The notes under the pieces were generated by a model, which searched no databases, was not told where the DNA came from, and saw nothing but the letters and a program-made list of their open reading frames with translations. The translations under genes and the position numbers were made by a program. From Saccharopolyspora gloriosae (GTDB lineage Bacteria > Actinomycetota > Actinomycetes > Mycobacteriales > Pseudonocardiaceae): DNA of 64,000 nucleotides. The stretch is taken from assembly GCF_022828475.1 (NCBI RefSeq), contig NZ_CP059557.1, forward strand, positions 5,937,470 through 6,001,469. The letters are read 5' to 3'. This document shows positions 35,081 through 44,135 of the stretch, in pieces (position 1 is the stretch's first letter; every line of letters begins with the position of its first letter).

Positions 35081-38008
35081 GTGCAGAAGCTCGATGACTG
35101 GCGCAAAGGCCGCCGCAGCATCCGCGACCGCCTCTACGGCGTGGTCCTGATACCCGGCATCGCGCTCCTGGTGCTCTGGTCGATCATCAGCGGAGTCACC
35201 CTCTACAACGGGATCCACCTGCGCGGCATCGCCTCCGGCGTGCGCGACGTGTCGCTACCCGCGATGCGGGTGCTCGCCTCGGCGCAGAAAGAACGCACGC
35301 TGAGCCTGCTCCAGTTCGCCTCACCCGGTTCCGCCGGAGAGCGGCTCGGCAGGCAGCGCGAGGCCACCGACCGGGCGCTGACCGCGATGCGCGATGCCGC
35401 CGACCCGACGCTGCAGCAAGCCCCGGACGAAGTCGCCGAACGGATGCGCGCCCTCAACCGAGTCATCGCGGAACTGCCCGTGATCCGCGCGGGCGTGGAC
35501 GGCATGCAGACCGACCGCGCCCGGATCCACGGGCACTACAACGCTTTCGTCGACGCGGGCTCCGCGCTGTTCGAATCGCAGGCCCGGTTGTTCCCGGACT
35601 CCGCGGTCGCGCAGGGCGGGCTGCGGGCCGACGCGTTCTTCACCGCCGCGGACCGGATGGCCCGGGCCGCGTCGCTCGCCTCCGACGGGCTGCGCACCGG
35701 CACCTTCACCGACGCCGACCACCTGGCGTTCGCGCAGCTGACCGGCGCTTACCACCTGGAGCTGGAGTCGAGCGCCGCGTCCGCGCCGCCTGATGTGCGG
35801 GCGCAGTACACCAAGATCATCTCTTCGCCGCACTTCCGGCACCTGGCCGATCTGGAGAACCAGATCATCCAGAACGGCTCGTGGACGTCCGCGGACGACG
35901 CGCCCCCGGTCGACGCGACCGACTGGCTCACCACCAGCGACCTCGTCACCGACGACCTCACCACGCTGGCCTCCACGCAGGCGCAGCGCACCGCAGCAGC
36001 CGGACTGGAAGCGGGCGATCGCAACCTGATCCAGGTCGCCATCGGCAGCGTGGTGGCCCTGCTGATCGTGCTGCTCGCGATCCTGGTCGCACTGCGCGTG
36101 TCCCGCGGCCTGTCCCGGCGGCTCAACGGATTGCGCGACGACACGCTGCTGCTCGCCGGCGGGCAGTTGCCGGAGATCGTGGGCCGGTTGCGCCGCGGCG
36201 AACGCGTCGACATCGACCGCGAAGTCGCGCACCTGGACTACGGCCGGGACGAGATCGGCCAGGTCGCCGAAGCCTTCAACACCGCGCAGCGCACCGCCGT
36301 GTCCGCCGCCGTGCAGGAAGCGCAGGCCCGCGAAGGCGTGCACACGGTGTTCCTCGGCATCGCCGGACGCAGCCAAGCCCTGGTGCACCGGCTGTTGACG
36401 ATGATCGACCGGCTGGAACGCGAAGAGCAGGACCCGGACCGGATGGCGCTGCTGTTCGGCCTCGACCACCTCGCCACCCGCGCCCGCCGCAACGCCGAGA
36501 ACCTGATCATCCTCGGCGGCGGGCAACCCGGACGCCGGTGGTCGCGCCCCATCGAACTCGCCGACGTGCTGCGCAGTGCGGTCGCCGAGACGAAGCACTA
36601 CGCGCGAATCCGGGTGCAGCGGCCGCCGGACCTGGCGCTGCACGGCGACGCCGTCGCCGACACCGTGCACCTGCTGGCGGAACTGCTGGACAACGCGACC
36701 TCGTTCTCCCCGCCGGAATCGCGGGTGAACGTGCACAGCCACACCGTCGCCCGCGGCGTGGTGATCGAGGTGGAGGACCGCGGCCTCGGCATGGCCGACG
36801 CGGACCGAGAAGCCGCGAACACGATGCTGGCCGGACCGCCCGAGTTCGACGCGATGGCGTTGCGCTCCGACAGCAGGCTCGGGCTGTTCGTGGTGGCGCG
36901 GCTCGCCGACCGGCACGGCATCGGCGTGGAGCTGCGCACCTCCGCCTACGGCGGCACTCGGGCGACCGTGCTGCTGCCCGCGAAGCTGATCGTGGAGCCC
37001 ATCGAGCCCGGCCCCGGCGAGGCGCACACCTCGCAGCTCCCGCGAGTGCGCTCCGCCTCCGGCGACGATCCGCGGCAGGAGCCGGACGAGGACGCGGCGG
37101 CGCTCCCGGCTGCTCCGGCGGAATCGGTCGACCTCGTGAAAGCCGCGGACACCACCGGCGAATCCACGGCGGCGGAGTTCGATGCCGTCGGCCCGTCCGC
37201 GGGCTCGGCGGTTCTCGAGCTCGACGTGGATCCCGCGACCGAGATTTCCACCGCGGCGACGTCGGTGGCGTCGAGCACCGAGACCACTGATCCGGAGCTC
37301 GAGGCGATCGGCTCCGACGAACCCGGGACCGCGCAGGACCCCGCCCCGGAATCCGGCACGCCCGACGGCGAACCCACGGCGGACGACCACTCCTGGCCGC
37401 CCGACACGGAAAATTCGGACCGAACGGACGACCTCGCCGAAGACGGGGCTCCCGCAGCTCCTGACGCTGCACGATTGCCACCCGAGCGTTCAACCGACGT
37501 CACCGCTTCGGGCGACGACTCGTCGGCGGAGCACAGCTACCGTTCGGATGGAGGGGAACCGTTCGAGCCCGGAATTCACGGCGAATCCGTGCTCGACGCG
37601 GCATGGCCGACCGAGGATCCCGCCGGGAACGCGGAATCGGTCGCCTGGCCGGGAGACTCGGATCCGGCGATCACCGATCCGAACGGCCACCAGCCGATCA
37701 CCGACACCGCGGCGCCCGCGGCCGACGACGACCAGACCACGAACGACAGCAGCGACAACAGCACGAACGGTCCGGACGGCGATCCGGCGGTGGAGCCCGG
37801 CGAATCCATGGTTCCGCTGCCCCGCCGCCGCAAGCAGGCCAACCTCGCCCCGGAGCTCGCCCGCGACCAACCGGCCGAGGACGAACACCGAACCGAATCC
37901 GGATCCCGCTCCGCGGAGGAGATCCGGGCATTGATGTCGGCGATCCAGCGCGGCACCGACCGGGGACGCAGACCAGCCGACCCGGATGCGGGCACGACCG
38001 ATGAGTGA
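35081..38008 (+). CDS. Conservon sensor kinase-like protein CvnA (NIT-HAMP-HATPase)
   Basis: A 975-residue membrane sensor. A transmembrane helix (about 20-42) is followed by an extracellular NIT-type helical domain with LASAQKERTLSLLQF. A second helix (about 320-343) leads to HAMP, then a helical region (HTVFLGIAGRSQALVHRLLT) and an HATPase domain with N box LLAELLDNATSFSPP and G boxes VEDRGLGMAD and SRLGLFVVARLADRHG. From about residue 640 the tail is Asp/Pro/Glu-rich. GTG 35081 has only a weak GGGTGGGA site. First gene of a cvnA-B-C set; conservons act as heterotrimeric-G-protein-like membrane systems in streptomycetes. Confidence 0.9.
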   Translation: MQKLDDWRKGRRSIRDRLYGVVLIPGIALLVLWSIISGVTLYNGIHLRGIASGVRDVSLPAMRVLASAQKERTLSLLQFASPGSAGERLGRQREATDRALTAMRDAADPTLQQAPDEVAERMRALNRVIAELPVIRAGVDGMQTDRARIHGHYNAFVDAGSALFESQARLFPDSAVAQGGLRADAFFTAADRMARAASLASDGLRTGTFTDADHLAFAQLTGAYHLELESSAASAPPDVRAQYTKIISSPHFRHLADLENQIIQNGSWTSADDAPPVDATDWLTTSDLVTDDLTTLASTQAQRTAAAGLEAGDRNLIQVAIGSVVALLIVLLAILVALRVSRGLSRRLNGLRDDTLLLAGGQLPEIVGRLRRGERVDIDREVAHLDYGRDEIGQVAEAFNTAQRTAVSAAVQEAQAREGVHTVFLGIAGRSQALVHRLLTMIDRLEREEQDPDRMALLFGLDHLATRARRNAENLIILGGGQPGRRWSRPIELADVLRSAVAETKHYARIRVQRPPDLALHGDAVADTVHLLAELLDNATSFSPPESRVNVHSHTVARGVVIEVEDRGLGMADADREAANTMLAGPPEFDAMALRSDSRLGLFVVARLADRHGIGVELRTSAYGGTRATVLLPAKLIVEPIEPGPGEAHTSQLPRVRSASGDDPRQEPDEDAAALPAAPAESVDLVKAADTTGESTAAEFDAVGPSAGSAVLELDVDPATEISTAATSVASSTETTDPELEAIGSDEPGTAQDPAPESGTPDGEPTADDHSWPPDTENSDRTDDLAEDGAPAAPDAARLPPERSTDVTASGDDSSAEHSYRSDGGEPFEPGIHGESVLDAAWPTEDPAGNAESVAWPGDSDPAITDPNGHQPITDTAAPAADDDQTTNDSSDNSTNGPDGDPAVEPGESMVPLPRRRKQANLAPELARDQPAEDEHRTESGSRSAEEIRALMSAIQRGTDRGRRPADPDAGTTDE

Positions 38009-38019
38009 AGGGACGCACA

Positions 38020-38442
38020 GTGCGGCACACGAGCACCACGACCGAATTCGAGCTTGGCCGGTTGCTGGGCGACCTGGTCGATCGCGTCGCGGGCGCCCGC
38101 CACGCGGTCGTGCTGTCCACCGACGGCCTGGTGGTCGAATGCTCGCCTGAACTGTCCACAGTGGATTCCGAGGCGCTGGCGGCGACGGCTTCCGCGCTGC
38201 ACGGGCTCGCCCGCGGAACCGGGCACCGCTTCGGCGGCGGCTCCATCCGGCAGACCGTGGTGGAGATGGACCACGCGTTCCTGTTCGTCACCGCCGCCGA
38301 CAACGGCTCCTGCCTGGCGCTGCTCGGCGAGGAACACGCCGATGTCGGACTCATCGCCTACGAGATCAACCTGTTCGTCCAGCAAGCGGGCCACGCCATC
38401 GAGGCCGCACCGCGCTCCCGGCTCACTCCGACGGCGACGTGA
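38020..38442 (+). CDS. Roadblock/LC7 protein CvnB
   Basis: A 140-residue roadblock/LC7 fold protein: FELGRLLGDLVDRVAGARHAV, then LSTDGLVVECSPEL and FLFVTAADNGSCLAL. AAGGGA precedes GTG 38020, 12 bp after the cvnA stop. In conservons, CvnB is the regulator of the Ras-like CvnD GTPase, in the manner of MglB. Its stop overlaps the next start (GTGA). The rare 12-mer GTCCACAGTGGA lies in this gene at 38154. Confidence 0.9.
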   Translation: MRHTSTTTEFELGRLLGDLVDRVAGARHAVVLSTDGLVVECSPELSTVDSEALAATASALHGLARGTGHRFGGGSIRQTVVEMDHAFLFVTAADNGSCLALLGEEHADVGLIAYEINLFVQQAGHAIEAAPRSRLTPTAT

Positions 38443-38813
38443 CCTCGCGGCGGGCGGCGACGGACGGGTGGCGCGACAGCGCGGCCGGCCCACTCGTGCG
38501 GCCGTACGCGCTGACGCGCGGCCGAACCCACGCCGCCGCCGCCGAACTGGACCGGGCCACCCTCGTCGTGGCCGCACCGGAACCCGCCGCCTCGGACGAG
38601 TGGGACGCCGACCGCGAACGAATCCTGATGCTGTGCGCGCAGCCGAAATCGGTCGCGGATCTGGCCGCCGAGCTGGAGATTCCGCTGGTGGTGACGAAGG
38701 TCCTCGTGTCCGACCTGCTCGACAGCGGCGACCTCAGCGTGCCGCTGACCCCACTTCGCGAACCCGACTACGCCCTGCTGCAGGCAGTGCTGGATGGCAT
38801 CCGCCGCTTGTAA
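38439..38813 (+). CDS. DUF742 protein CvnC
   Basis: A 124-residue DUF742 protein. It has the family opening GPLVRPYALTRGRTHA, a winged-helix-like middle (ERILMLCAQPKSVADLAAEL, then VVTKVLVSDLLDSGDL) and the typical end EPDYALLQAVLDGIRRL. GTG 38439 overlaps the cvnB stop. Normally cvnD (a P-loop GTPase) follows at once; here the next gene, 101 bp on, is unrelated, so the conservon is incomplete in this window. Confidence 0.92.
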   Translation: MTSRRAATDGWRDSAAGPLVRPYALTRGRTHAAAAELDRATLVVAAPEPAASDEWDADRERILMLCAQPKSVADLAAELEIPLVVTKVLVSDLLDSGDLSVPLTPLREPDYALLQAVLDGIRRL

Positions 38814-38914
38814 TAGCGAGCAATCCCAAAGCCATGCGGACGAGCCGTCCCGTTCCCGCTCACCCGGTGATCCGTTGCCGTCACCGACGTTCGGGTCTCT
38901 GGGACACTGCATCC

Positions 38915-39211
38915 GTGGACGAGGAAACACTGGAACGGGTTCGAGCAGTGGTCGCCGCCATCCCGCCCGGATCGGTGCTCGCCTACGGCGACGTCGCGGA
39001 ACTCGCCGGGCTGCGTTCGGCGCGACTCGTGGGCCGGATCCTCGCCGAGGACGGCGCGGACATCTCCTGGCACCGAGTGCTGCGCTCCGACGGCACGATC
39101 GCCGAACACCTGCGGCAGCGCCAGCTCGAACTCCTCCGCGGCGAAGGCGTCCTCGCCGACGGAGCCCGCATCAACATGCGCCGCTACCGCTGGTCCGGCT
39201 CCGAATCCTGA
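38915..39211 (+). CDS. Alkyltransferase-like (ATL) DNA-binding protein
   Basis: A 98-residue MGMT-like domain. It matches the DNA-binding part of O6-alkylguanine transferases (VAAIPPGSVLAYGDVAELAG, then ARLVGRILAEDG), but the active-site PCHRV is replaced by SWHRVL. The missing cysteine defines ATL proteins, which bind O6-alkylguanine and hand lesions to nucleotide-excision repair. GTG 38915 is the start. Position matches Rv3204 in the mycobacterial order. Confidence 0.9.
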   Translation: MDEETLERVRAVVAAIPPGSVLAYGDVAELAGLRSARLVGRILAEDGADISWHRVLRSDGTIAEHLRQRQLELLRGEGVLADGARINMRRYRWSGSES

Positions 39212-39249
39212 CCCCCCTGCTCACCTCCACACCGTGACCGGGGCAGGGG

Positions 39250-40080
39250 TCAGCGGGCGAAGGTGGGGAGTTCGTCCGCGACCAGTTTCACCAGTGCGGC
39301 GGTGCGGGCTCGTTCCGGCATGGCGTGCGGTAGTCCGGCACGGGCGATCGGTGCTGCGGTGACCGGGCCGACGCAGGCGATGAACACCTTGTCCCGCAAC
39401 GCTTCCAGCAATGCCTCGCCGCGCCCGGATCGCTGCGCGCGGGCCAGGAAGTTCGTCGCGGCGGGTGCGCTGGTCAGCGGCAACGCGTGCACTTCACCGG
39501 CGATCACCTCGTCGATCAGCCGGTCCAGCGCGGGCAGGTCCTCCGGATCCGTCCAGCGGTACACCACGATCGGCAGCACTTCGGCGCCCGCCGCGCGCAG
39601 CCGCTCCCGGAAGTCGGTCATCGGGTCACCGTGCAGCTGCACCACGACCCGTTGGCCTTCGACGCCCACTTCCAGCAACCGGGCGAGGATGTCGGCGACC
39701 TCCTCCGTCGGCGCGGTGAACGACTCGCGCAAACCCGCCCCGCGGACCGCTCCGCGCGCTTTCGCGCCCCGCGCCAGCAGCTCGGCCGAACGCAGCTGTT
39801 CGAGCAGCCGCTCCCCCAGGCCACGAACCTCCGCCGACTCGATCCAGCCGCGGAATCCGGTTCCGGTCACCGCGACCACGTGGTGCACCGGCCGCGCCAG
39901 CACCGCCTCCGTCGCCGCGGTCAGCTCACCGTCGTCGTGCACCGGAACCGTGTGCATCGCAGGCGCGTAGCGCACCTGGGCGCCGCGCCGTTCCAGCAGT
40001 GCCCCCAGCTCACCCGCCTTGCGCTCGGCGGTGATCCCCACGGTGAACCCGCGCAGCGGTTCGGTGTCGTCGACAGTCAC
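39250..40080 (-). CDS. Uroporphyrinogen-III synthase (HemD-like)
   Basis: A 276-residue two-domain HemD-like protein. It begins with GFTVGITAERKAGELGALLE, has VVAVTGTGFRGWIESA in the first domain, VVVQLHGDP and VVYRWTDP at the hinge, and IACVGPVTAAPIARAGL in the second domain. It would cyclise hydroxymethylbilane to uroporphyrinogen III for haem and cobamides. It stands alone, with no other haem genes nearby, so it may be an accessory copy. GTG 40080 is preceded by GGGCAG. Confidence 0.85.
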   Translation of the reverse strand: MTVDDTEPLRGFTVGITAERKAGELGALLERRGAQVRYAPAMHTVPVHDDGELTAATEAVLARPVHHVVAVTGTGFRGWIESAEVRGLGERLLEQLRSAELLARGAKARGAVRGAGLRESFTAPTEEVADILARLLEVGVEGQRVVVQLHGDPMTDFRERLRAAGAEVLPIVVYRWTDPEDLPALDRLIDEVIAGEVHALPLTSAPAATNFLARAQRSGRGEALLEALRDKVFIACVGPVTAAPIARAGLPHAMPERARTAALVKLVADELPTFAR

Positions 40081-40125
40081 CTGCCCATCGTCACACCCGG
40101 ACGGCCCCGAGCGGTCCCGGGGAGG

Positions 40126-40923
40126 TCAGAGGACTTCGAGGACCATCTGCGAGGCGTGCTCCAGGCCACCGAGCGAGTCCGTCGTGGAACGCGGGTGCAG
40201 CGCGTGCACCGCGAGCCGGAACAGCAGTGCTCGCAGCAGCGCCTGCGGCCAGTCCGTCAGATGCGACCAGCGCTCCACGATCGCCGCGTCCGAGCCGCCC
40301 CAGGACAGCGCGTCGATCACCGCGACCGCCGCGGCCCATTCCGCCGGTCGCCAGAACGGGGCGAAGTCGATGATGCCGGGCGGCGCGTTGCCCGCGAACA
40401 GCACGTTGCCGAACAGATCACCGTGCACGACCTGCGGGCGCAACTGCGTGCGGCGCCGCGAACCCGCCAGCACGTCGTAGAGCCTGCCGCCCTTGTCCAG
40501 CGGCAGCGGGTAGTCCTCTTCGCCCCAGGACATCCGGTCCGCCAGCGCGTAGATGTCCTGGCGCGCGTCGACGAACTTGGGCCGGGTGAGCACGCTGCTG
40601 GCCGCGTGCAGGCGCAACGACATGGCCACGACCTCGTCGTGGCGCGGCTCCGGACGTCCCGTGATGTCGCGGCTCGCGGACCAACCGGACACCACCCAGC
40701 GACCGTCGGTGGAGCGGACCGGCCTGCCCACTCGCACCTCGTCCGGTTCCAGCAGGTCAAGCGTCTGAGCCACCCAGGCGGCTTCGGCGGTGTTCGCAGC
40801 CGGTTTGAGCACGACCTCACCGCAACGCCAGGCAACGCCGCCGTTGAGCAGTTCCGCGTCCTCCCCGCGCGCACCGAACGCCGCGCGCACGTGCGGCGGG
40901 GGCGGCTCCGGAGTTCCAGTCAC
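40126..40923 (-). CDS. TIGR02569-family APH-like protein
   Basis: A 265-residue protein of the actinobacterial TIGR02569 type. It opens PPPHVRAAFGARGEDAELLNGG, shows VVLKPAANTAEAAWVA as the lysine strand, and has the phosphotransferase-like motifs VVHGDLFGNVLF and GIIDFAPFWRP. The fold resembles aminoglycoside phosphotransferases, but the substrate is unknown. Next to the HemD-like gene on the same strand. Matches Rv3205c in position, immediately before moeZ. Confidence 0.88.
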   Translation of the reverse strand: MTGTPEPPPPHVRAAFGARGEDAELLNGGVAWRCGEVVLKPAANTAEAAWVAQTLDLLEPDEVRVGRPVRSTDGRWVVSGWSASRDITGRPEPRHDEVVAMSLRLHAASSVLTRPKFVDARQDIYALADRMSWGEEDYPLPLDKGGRLYDVLAGSRRRTQLRPQVVHGDLFGNVLFAGNAPPGIIDFAPFWRPAEWAAAVAVIDALSWGGSDAAIVERWSHLTDWPQALLRALLFRLAVHALHPRSTTDSLGGLEHASQMVLEVL

Positions 40924-41204
40924 GGCGCAGACGCTACCTCGGAGATCCCCGAATGGGGGTCAGGCACTCCGCAGATCATGACCCGAAGCGAATCGTGATC
41001 TCACGCGCACCCCGACGAACGACGACCGGCCCGACCCCCGCGAACGGGAACCGGGCCGAAATGACCACCGCACAACGCCACCACAACGCAAAACGACAAC
41101 CCATTCGCCATCCGCGCCAACAAATCCACAACCACCCTGTCAGCCGGCAGAACCGTGCCTCCGCACGGCGAAACCCACCTGCGGCAATTGCCGTCCCTTA
41201 CAAC

Positions 41205-41384
41205 CGAAGGCCACGCCTTGGGCGGCAAAGCCCGCCTGCCTCGCGGCGCAGCCACGCCTTGGGCGGCAAAGCCCGCCTGCCTCGCGGCGCAGCCACGCCT
41301 TGGGCGGCAAAGCCCGCCTGCCTCGCGGCGCAGCCACGCCTTGGGCGGCAAAGCCCGCCTGCCTTGCGGCGCAGCCGTGCTTGT
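41205..41384 (-). repeat. Satellite array D, 41-bp unit
   Basis: Four copies of a 41-bp unit containing CGCCTTGGGCGGC, AAAGCCCGCC and CTCGCGGCGC. The period is not a multiple of three, so frames rotate across the array. It precedes inverted module copy D. The 250 bp before it (40950-41200) contain no gene that I can support. Confidence 0.9.
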
Positions 41385-41552
41385 ATGCGCGCAGCGCATA
41401 GCCCACGTCGAAAAGCCGCTCACCGGCGGGTTCTCAGTGGTCTTCTCGCGAGGACAGCTTTTTCCCTCGTGGCGGAGCCACTAGGGAAAAAGATCCCGCA
41501 GCGAGAAGACCACTGAGGTTCCGCTACCCGACCACCCGAGCAAAACGACCGG
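41385..41552 (-). repeat. Composite hairpin module, copy D
   Basis: Inverted copy with a third stem variant that is perfectly paired: CTCAGTGGTCTTCTCGC (41433-41449) and its complement (41501-41517). On the minus strand the small GCCGGTGAGCGGC hairpin with TTTT follows. The stem is 40 bp downstream of the moeZ stop. Confidence 0.9.
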
Positions 41553-41556
41553 AGAC

Positions 41557-42741
41557 TCAGTAAGTAGGCAAACTGGTGTCGACTTCGTTCGCCCAGCCGA
41601 GGACGCCGCCGCCGACGTGCACTGCGTCGGCGAAGCCTGCCTTGTGCAGTGCTGCGAGGGCCTCGGCGGATCGTCCGCCCGACTTGCAGTGCAGCACGAT
41701 CTGCCGGTCTTGCGGCAGTTCGGACAGCGCCGCGCCGGACAGGATGCGGTCCTTCGGGATCAGCGTGGAGCCGTCGATCTTGACGATCTCGTACTCGTGC
41801 GGTTCCCGGACGTCGACCAGCTGGAACTTGTCGCCCCGGTCGAACTTGTCCTTGAGCTCGCGCGGCGTGATCGTGCTGTTCACCGCGGCCTGCTGCGCGT
41901 CGTCCGAGACGACCCCGCAGAACGCCTCGTAGTCGATCAGCTCGGTGATCTTGTCCGCGTTCGGGTCCTTGCGGATCTTGACCGTCCGGTAGCTCATCTC
42001 CAGCGCGTCGTAGATCATCAGCCGGCCGACGAGGGTCTCGCCGATGCCGGTGATGAGCTTGATCGCCTCGGTGGACATGATCGAACCGATGGAGGCGCAC
42101 AGCACGCCCAGCACGCCGCCTTCGGCGCAGGACGGCACCATTCCGGGCGGCGGCGGCTCCGGGTACAGGTCGCGGTAGTTCGGACCCTTCGCCTCCCAGA
42201 ACACGCTGACCTGGCCTTCGAAGCGGAAGATCGAGCCCCACACGTAGGGCTTGCCCGCCAGCACCGCGGCGTCGTTGACCAGATACCGGGTCGCGAAGTT
42301 GTCCGTGCCGTCCAGGATCAGGTCGTAGTCGGCGAAGATGCCCAGCGCGTTGTCCGTGGACAGGTACGTCTGGTGCAGGTTGACCTTGACGAACGGATTG
42401 ATCTCGGCGATCGAGTCGCGAGCCGACTCCGCCTTGGGCCTGTCCAGGTCGGACTGGCCGTGAATGACCTGCCGGTGCAGGTTCGACTCGTCGACGGCGT
42501 CGAACTCGACGATGCCGATCGTGCCGACCCCGGCCGCGGCCAGGTACAGCAGTGCCGGGCTGCCGAGCCCACCGGCACCGATCACCAGGACCTTCGCGTT
42601 CTTCAGCCGCTTCTGCCCGTCCATCCCGACATCCGGGATGATCAGGTGGCGGCTGTAGCGCGCGACCTCTTCCTTGGTCAACTCCGCCGCCGGCTCAACG
42701 AGCGGCGGTAGCGTCGTTGCCTGGGCTGAATCGCCGGACAT
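41557..42741 (-). CDS. moeZ: Molybdopterin-synthase adenylyltransferase/sulfurtransferase MoeZ
   Basis: A 394-residue fusion of an E1-like MoeB/ThiF domain and a rhodanese domain. ATP motif VIGAGGLGSPALLYL, DESNLHRQVIHG, DGTDNFATRYLVND and the PSCAEGGVLGVLC loop mark the adenylyltransferase. The rhodanese domain (about 295-390) has the active cysteine in VLHCKSGGRSAE. MoeZ adenylates and thiocarboxylates ubiquitin-like sulfur carriers for molybdopterin and thiolation of other products. GAGGAGGAG lies before ATG 42741. Position matches Rv3206c. Confidence 0.95.
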   Translation of the reverse strand: MSGDSAQATTLPPLVEPAAELTKEEVARYSRHLIIPDVGMDGQKRLKNAKVLVIGAGGLGSPALLYLAAAGVGTIGIVEFDAVDESNLHRQVIHGQSDLDRPKAESARDSIAEINPFVKVNLHQTYLSTDNALGIFADYDLILDGTDNFATRYLVNDAAVLAGKPYVWGSIFRFEGQVSVFWEAKGPNYRDLYPEPPPPGMVPSCAEGGVLGVLCASIGSIMSTEAIKLITGIGETLVGRLMIYDALEMSYRTVKIRKDPNADKITELIDYEAFCGVVSDDAQQAAVNSTITPRELKDKFDRGDKFQLVDVREPHEYEIVKIDGSTLIPKDRILSGAALSELPQDRQIVLHCKSGGRSAEALAALHKAGFADAVHVGGGVLGWANEVDTSLPTY

Positions 42742-42989
42742 CTCCCAGCTCCTCCTCAGTGGTCCTCACCTCGTCGTTCACCCGACACCGCGGGGACGAC
42801 GAGCGTCCGCGCCCGGAATCGGCTGAGCCGAACCGTCGCGAAAGGTGCAACGCCAGAGTGGCGGATCGTCTTCCCGCCTCCCAAATTACTCCCACACTCC
42901 GAGAAGGCAGTGGCCGCTACCACGTCCCGGCTTCGAATGATCTTGGTCCGGGCAGGCGCACGCCGGGCCGCGCGGGATCACCGCGGGGC

Positions 42990-44039
42990 TCAGCTGCCGC
43001 TGCCGCCCACGGGGAACGGCCAGGCGTTGTACTTGCAGACGAAGCCGTCGGAGGGGATCTCCGTGCCCTGGGGCACGGCCTTGTTCAGCTCGTGTAGTTC
43101 GTTGTTCGCGGTGCTGAACGTCTGCTGCATCATCACCGGCGCCAGACCGCCCTGCTTCCCGCACGGCACGTGCCCGTTGCCGAAGACGTGGCCCACTTCG
43201 TGATTGATCGCATAACGCCGGTAGGTGCCGATGTCGCCTTCGAACGCCACCGCGCCGCGCACCCAGCGGGCCGCGTTGATGTAGACCCGGTCGGAGATGC
43301 GGCACGAGGTGTCGAACGGGAGCCCGCTGCCGTAACCGCAGATCTCCCGTGCCGTGTTCTGGCTGACCAGCGTCACCCGGAAATCCGGGGAGGCGGAGCC
43401 CTCGACGCGCTGCAGCGCGATGTCCCCCGCCTCCGGATTCGTCCAGCTGCGCGGGTCGGCGAGGGTGTCCTGGGTGAGCTTGCCGAACGAGTCGTTGCCC
43501 TCCGCCAGCTTCACCCCGACCTCGACCTCGACCGTGTAGCGGTACAGGTCGTCGCCGGTGCCGACCTTCGGCGAGCCGCCGGGCAGCACGTCGAAGGTGC
43601 GCCCGCCGACCTCCGGAACCGGGGATCCCGGGGGGAGTTCCGCGGAGAAGAGGTTCGCGTCGTAGGTCTGCCCCGGCGGCGCCTCGGTGACCACCGGCGC
43701 CTCCGGCACGTTCGGCGCCTGGACGTGCGTGCCCGAGCCACCGTCACCGAGCTGCTCGGACTGCGGATCCACGGACTGGAACACGGCCAGCGCGGTGATC
43801 ACGATCAGCAACGGGACCGCGTAGATGCGCCATCCGTACAGCGACCAGGCATTACGCCGCTCACGCCGTGGAGGCTCGGGCTCGTCGATGTCGTAGTCGC
43901 GCTCGTCGAACGGCCGCCAGGACGCGGCGAGCGGTTCGTCCGGACGCGGACTGCGCCTGGCGCGGGGAACGGCGGCTCCGTCCGCCTCATCCGAGTTGCC
44001 GGGGGCGGCGTCACGGGGTCGTCTCGGCGGGCGCGGCAC
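42990..44039 (-). CDS. DUF3152 membrane-anchored metzincin-like protein
   Basis: A 349-residue protein. A charged N-terminal 75 residues precede one membrane helix (VPLLIVITALAVFQSV) and a Pro-rich linker, then a C-terminal domain with NHEVGHVFGNGH, that is HExxHxxGxxH, typical of metzincins, and cysteines in CGYGSG, TSCRIS, PCGKQ and FVCKYN. This is the DUF3152 family, and position matches Rv3207c. GTG 44039 follows an in-frame TAG. The domain should lie outside the membrane; activity is predicted, not shown. Confidence 0.9.
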   Translation of the reverse strand: MPRPPRRPRDAAPGNSDEADGAAVPRARRSPRPDEPLAASWRPFDERDYDIDEPEPPRRERRNAWSLYGWRIYAVPLLIVITALAVFQSVDPQSEQLGDGGSGTHVQAPNVPEAPVVTEAPPGQTYDANLFSAELPPGSPVPEVGGRTFDVLPGGSPKVGTGDDLYRYTVEVEVGVKLAEGNDSFGKLTQDTLADPRSWTNPEAGDIALQRVEGSASPDFRVTLVSQNTAREICGYGSGLPFDTSCRISDRVYINAARWVRGAVAFEGDIGTYRRYAINHEVGHVFGNGHVPCGKQGGLAPVMMQQTFSTANNELHELNKAVPQGTEIPSDGFVCKYNAWPFPVGGSGS

Positions 44040-44135
44040 GGTCTAAGCGTGCCATAGCCCGAGCGTGCCCATCGAGGCTGTGGCCTGCAGCGTCCGACAC
44101 ACTGGACAAAGATCACCCGATTCGGCTTCGCGTGA

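Noticed and set aside
41205-41384. CRISPR array
   Set aside because: Units are contiguous with no unique spacers and there are no cas genes; the RecB-like nuclease at 57695 is far away and stands alone.
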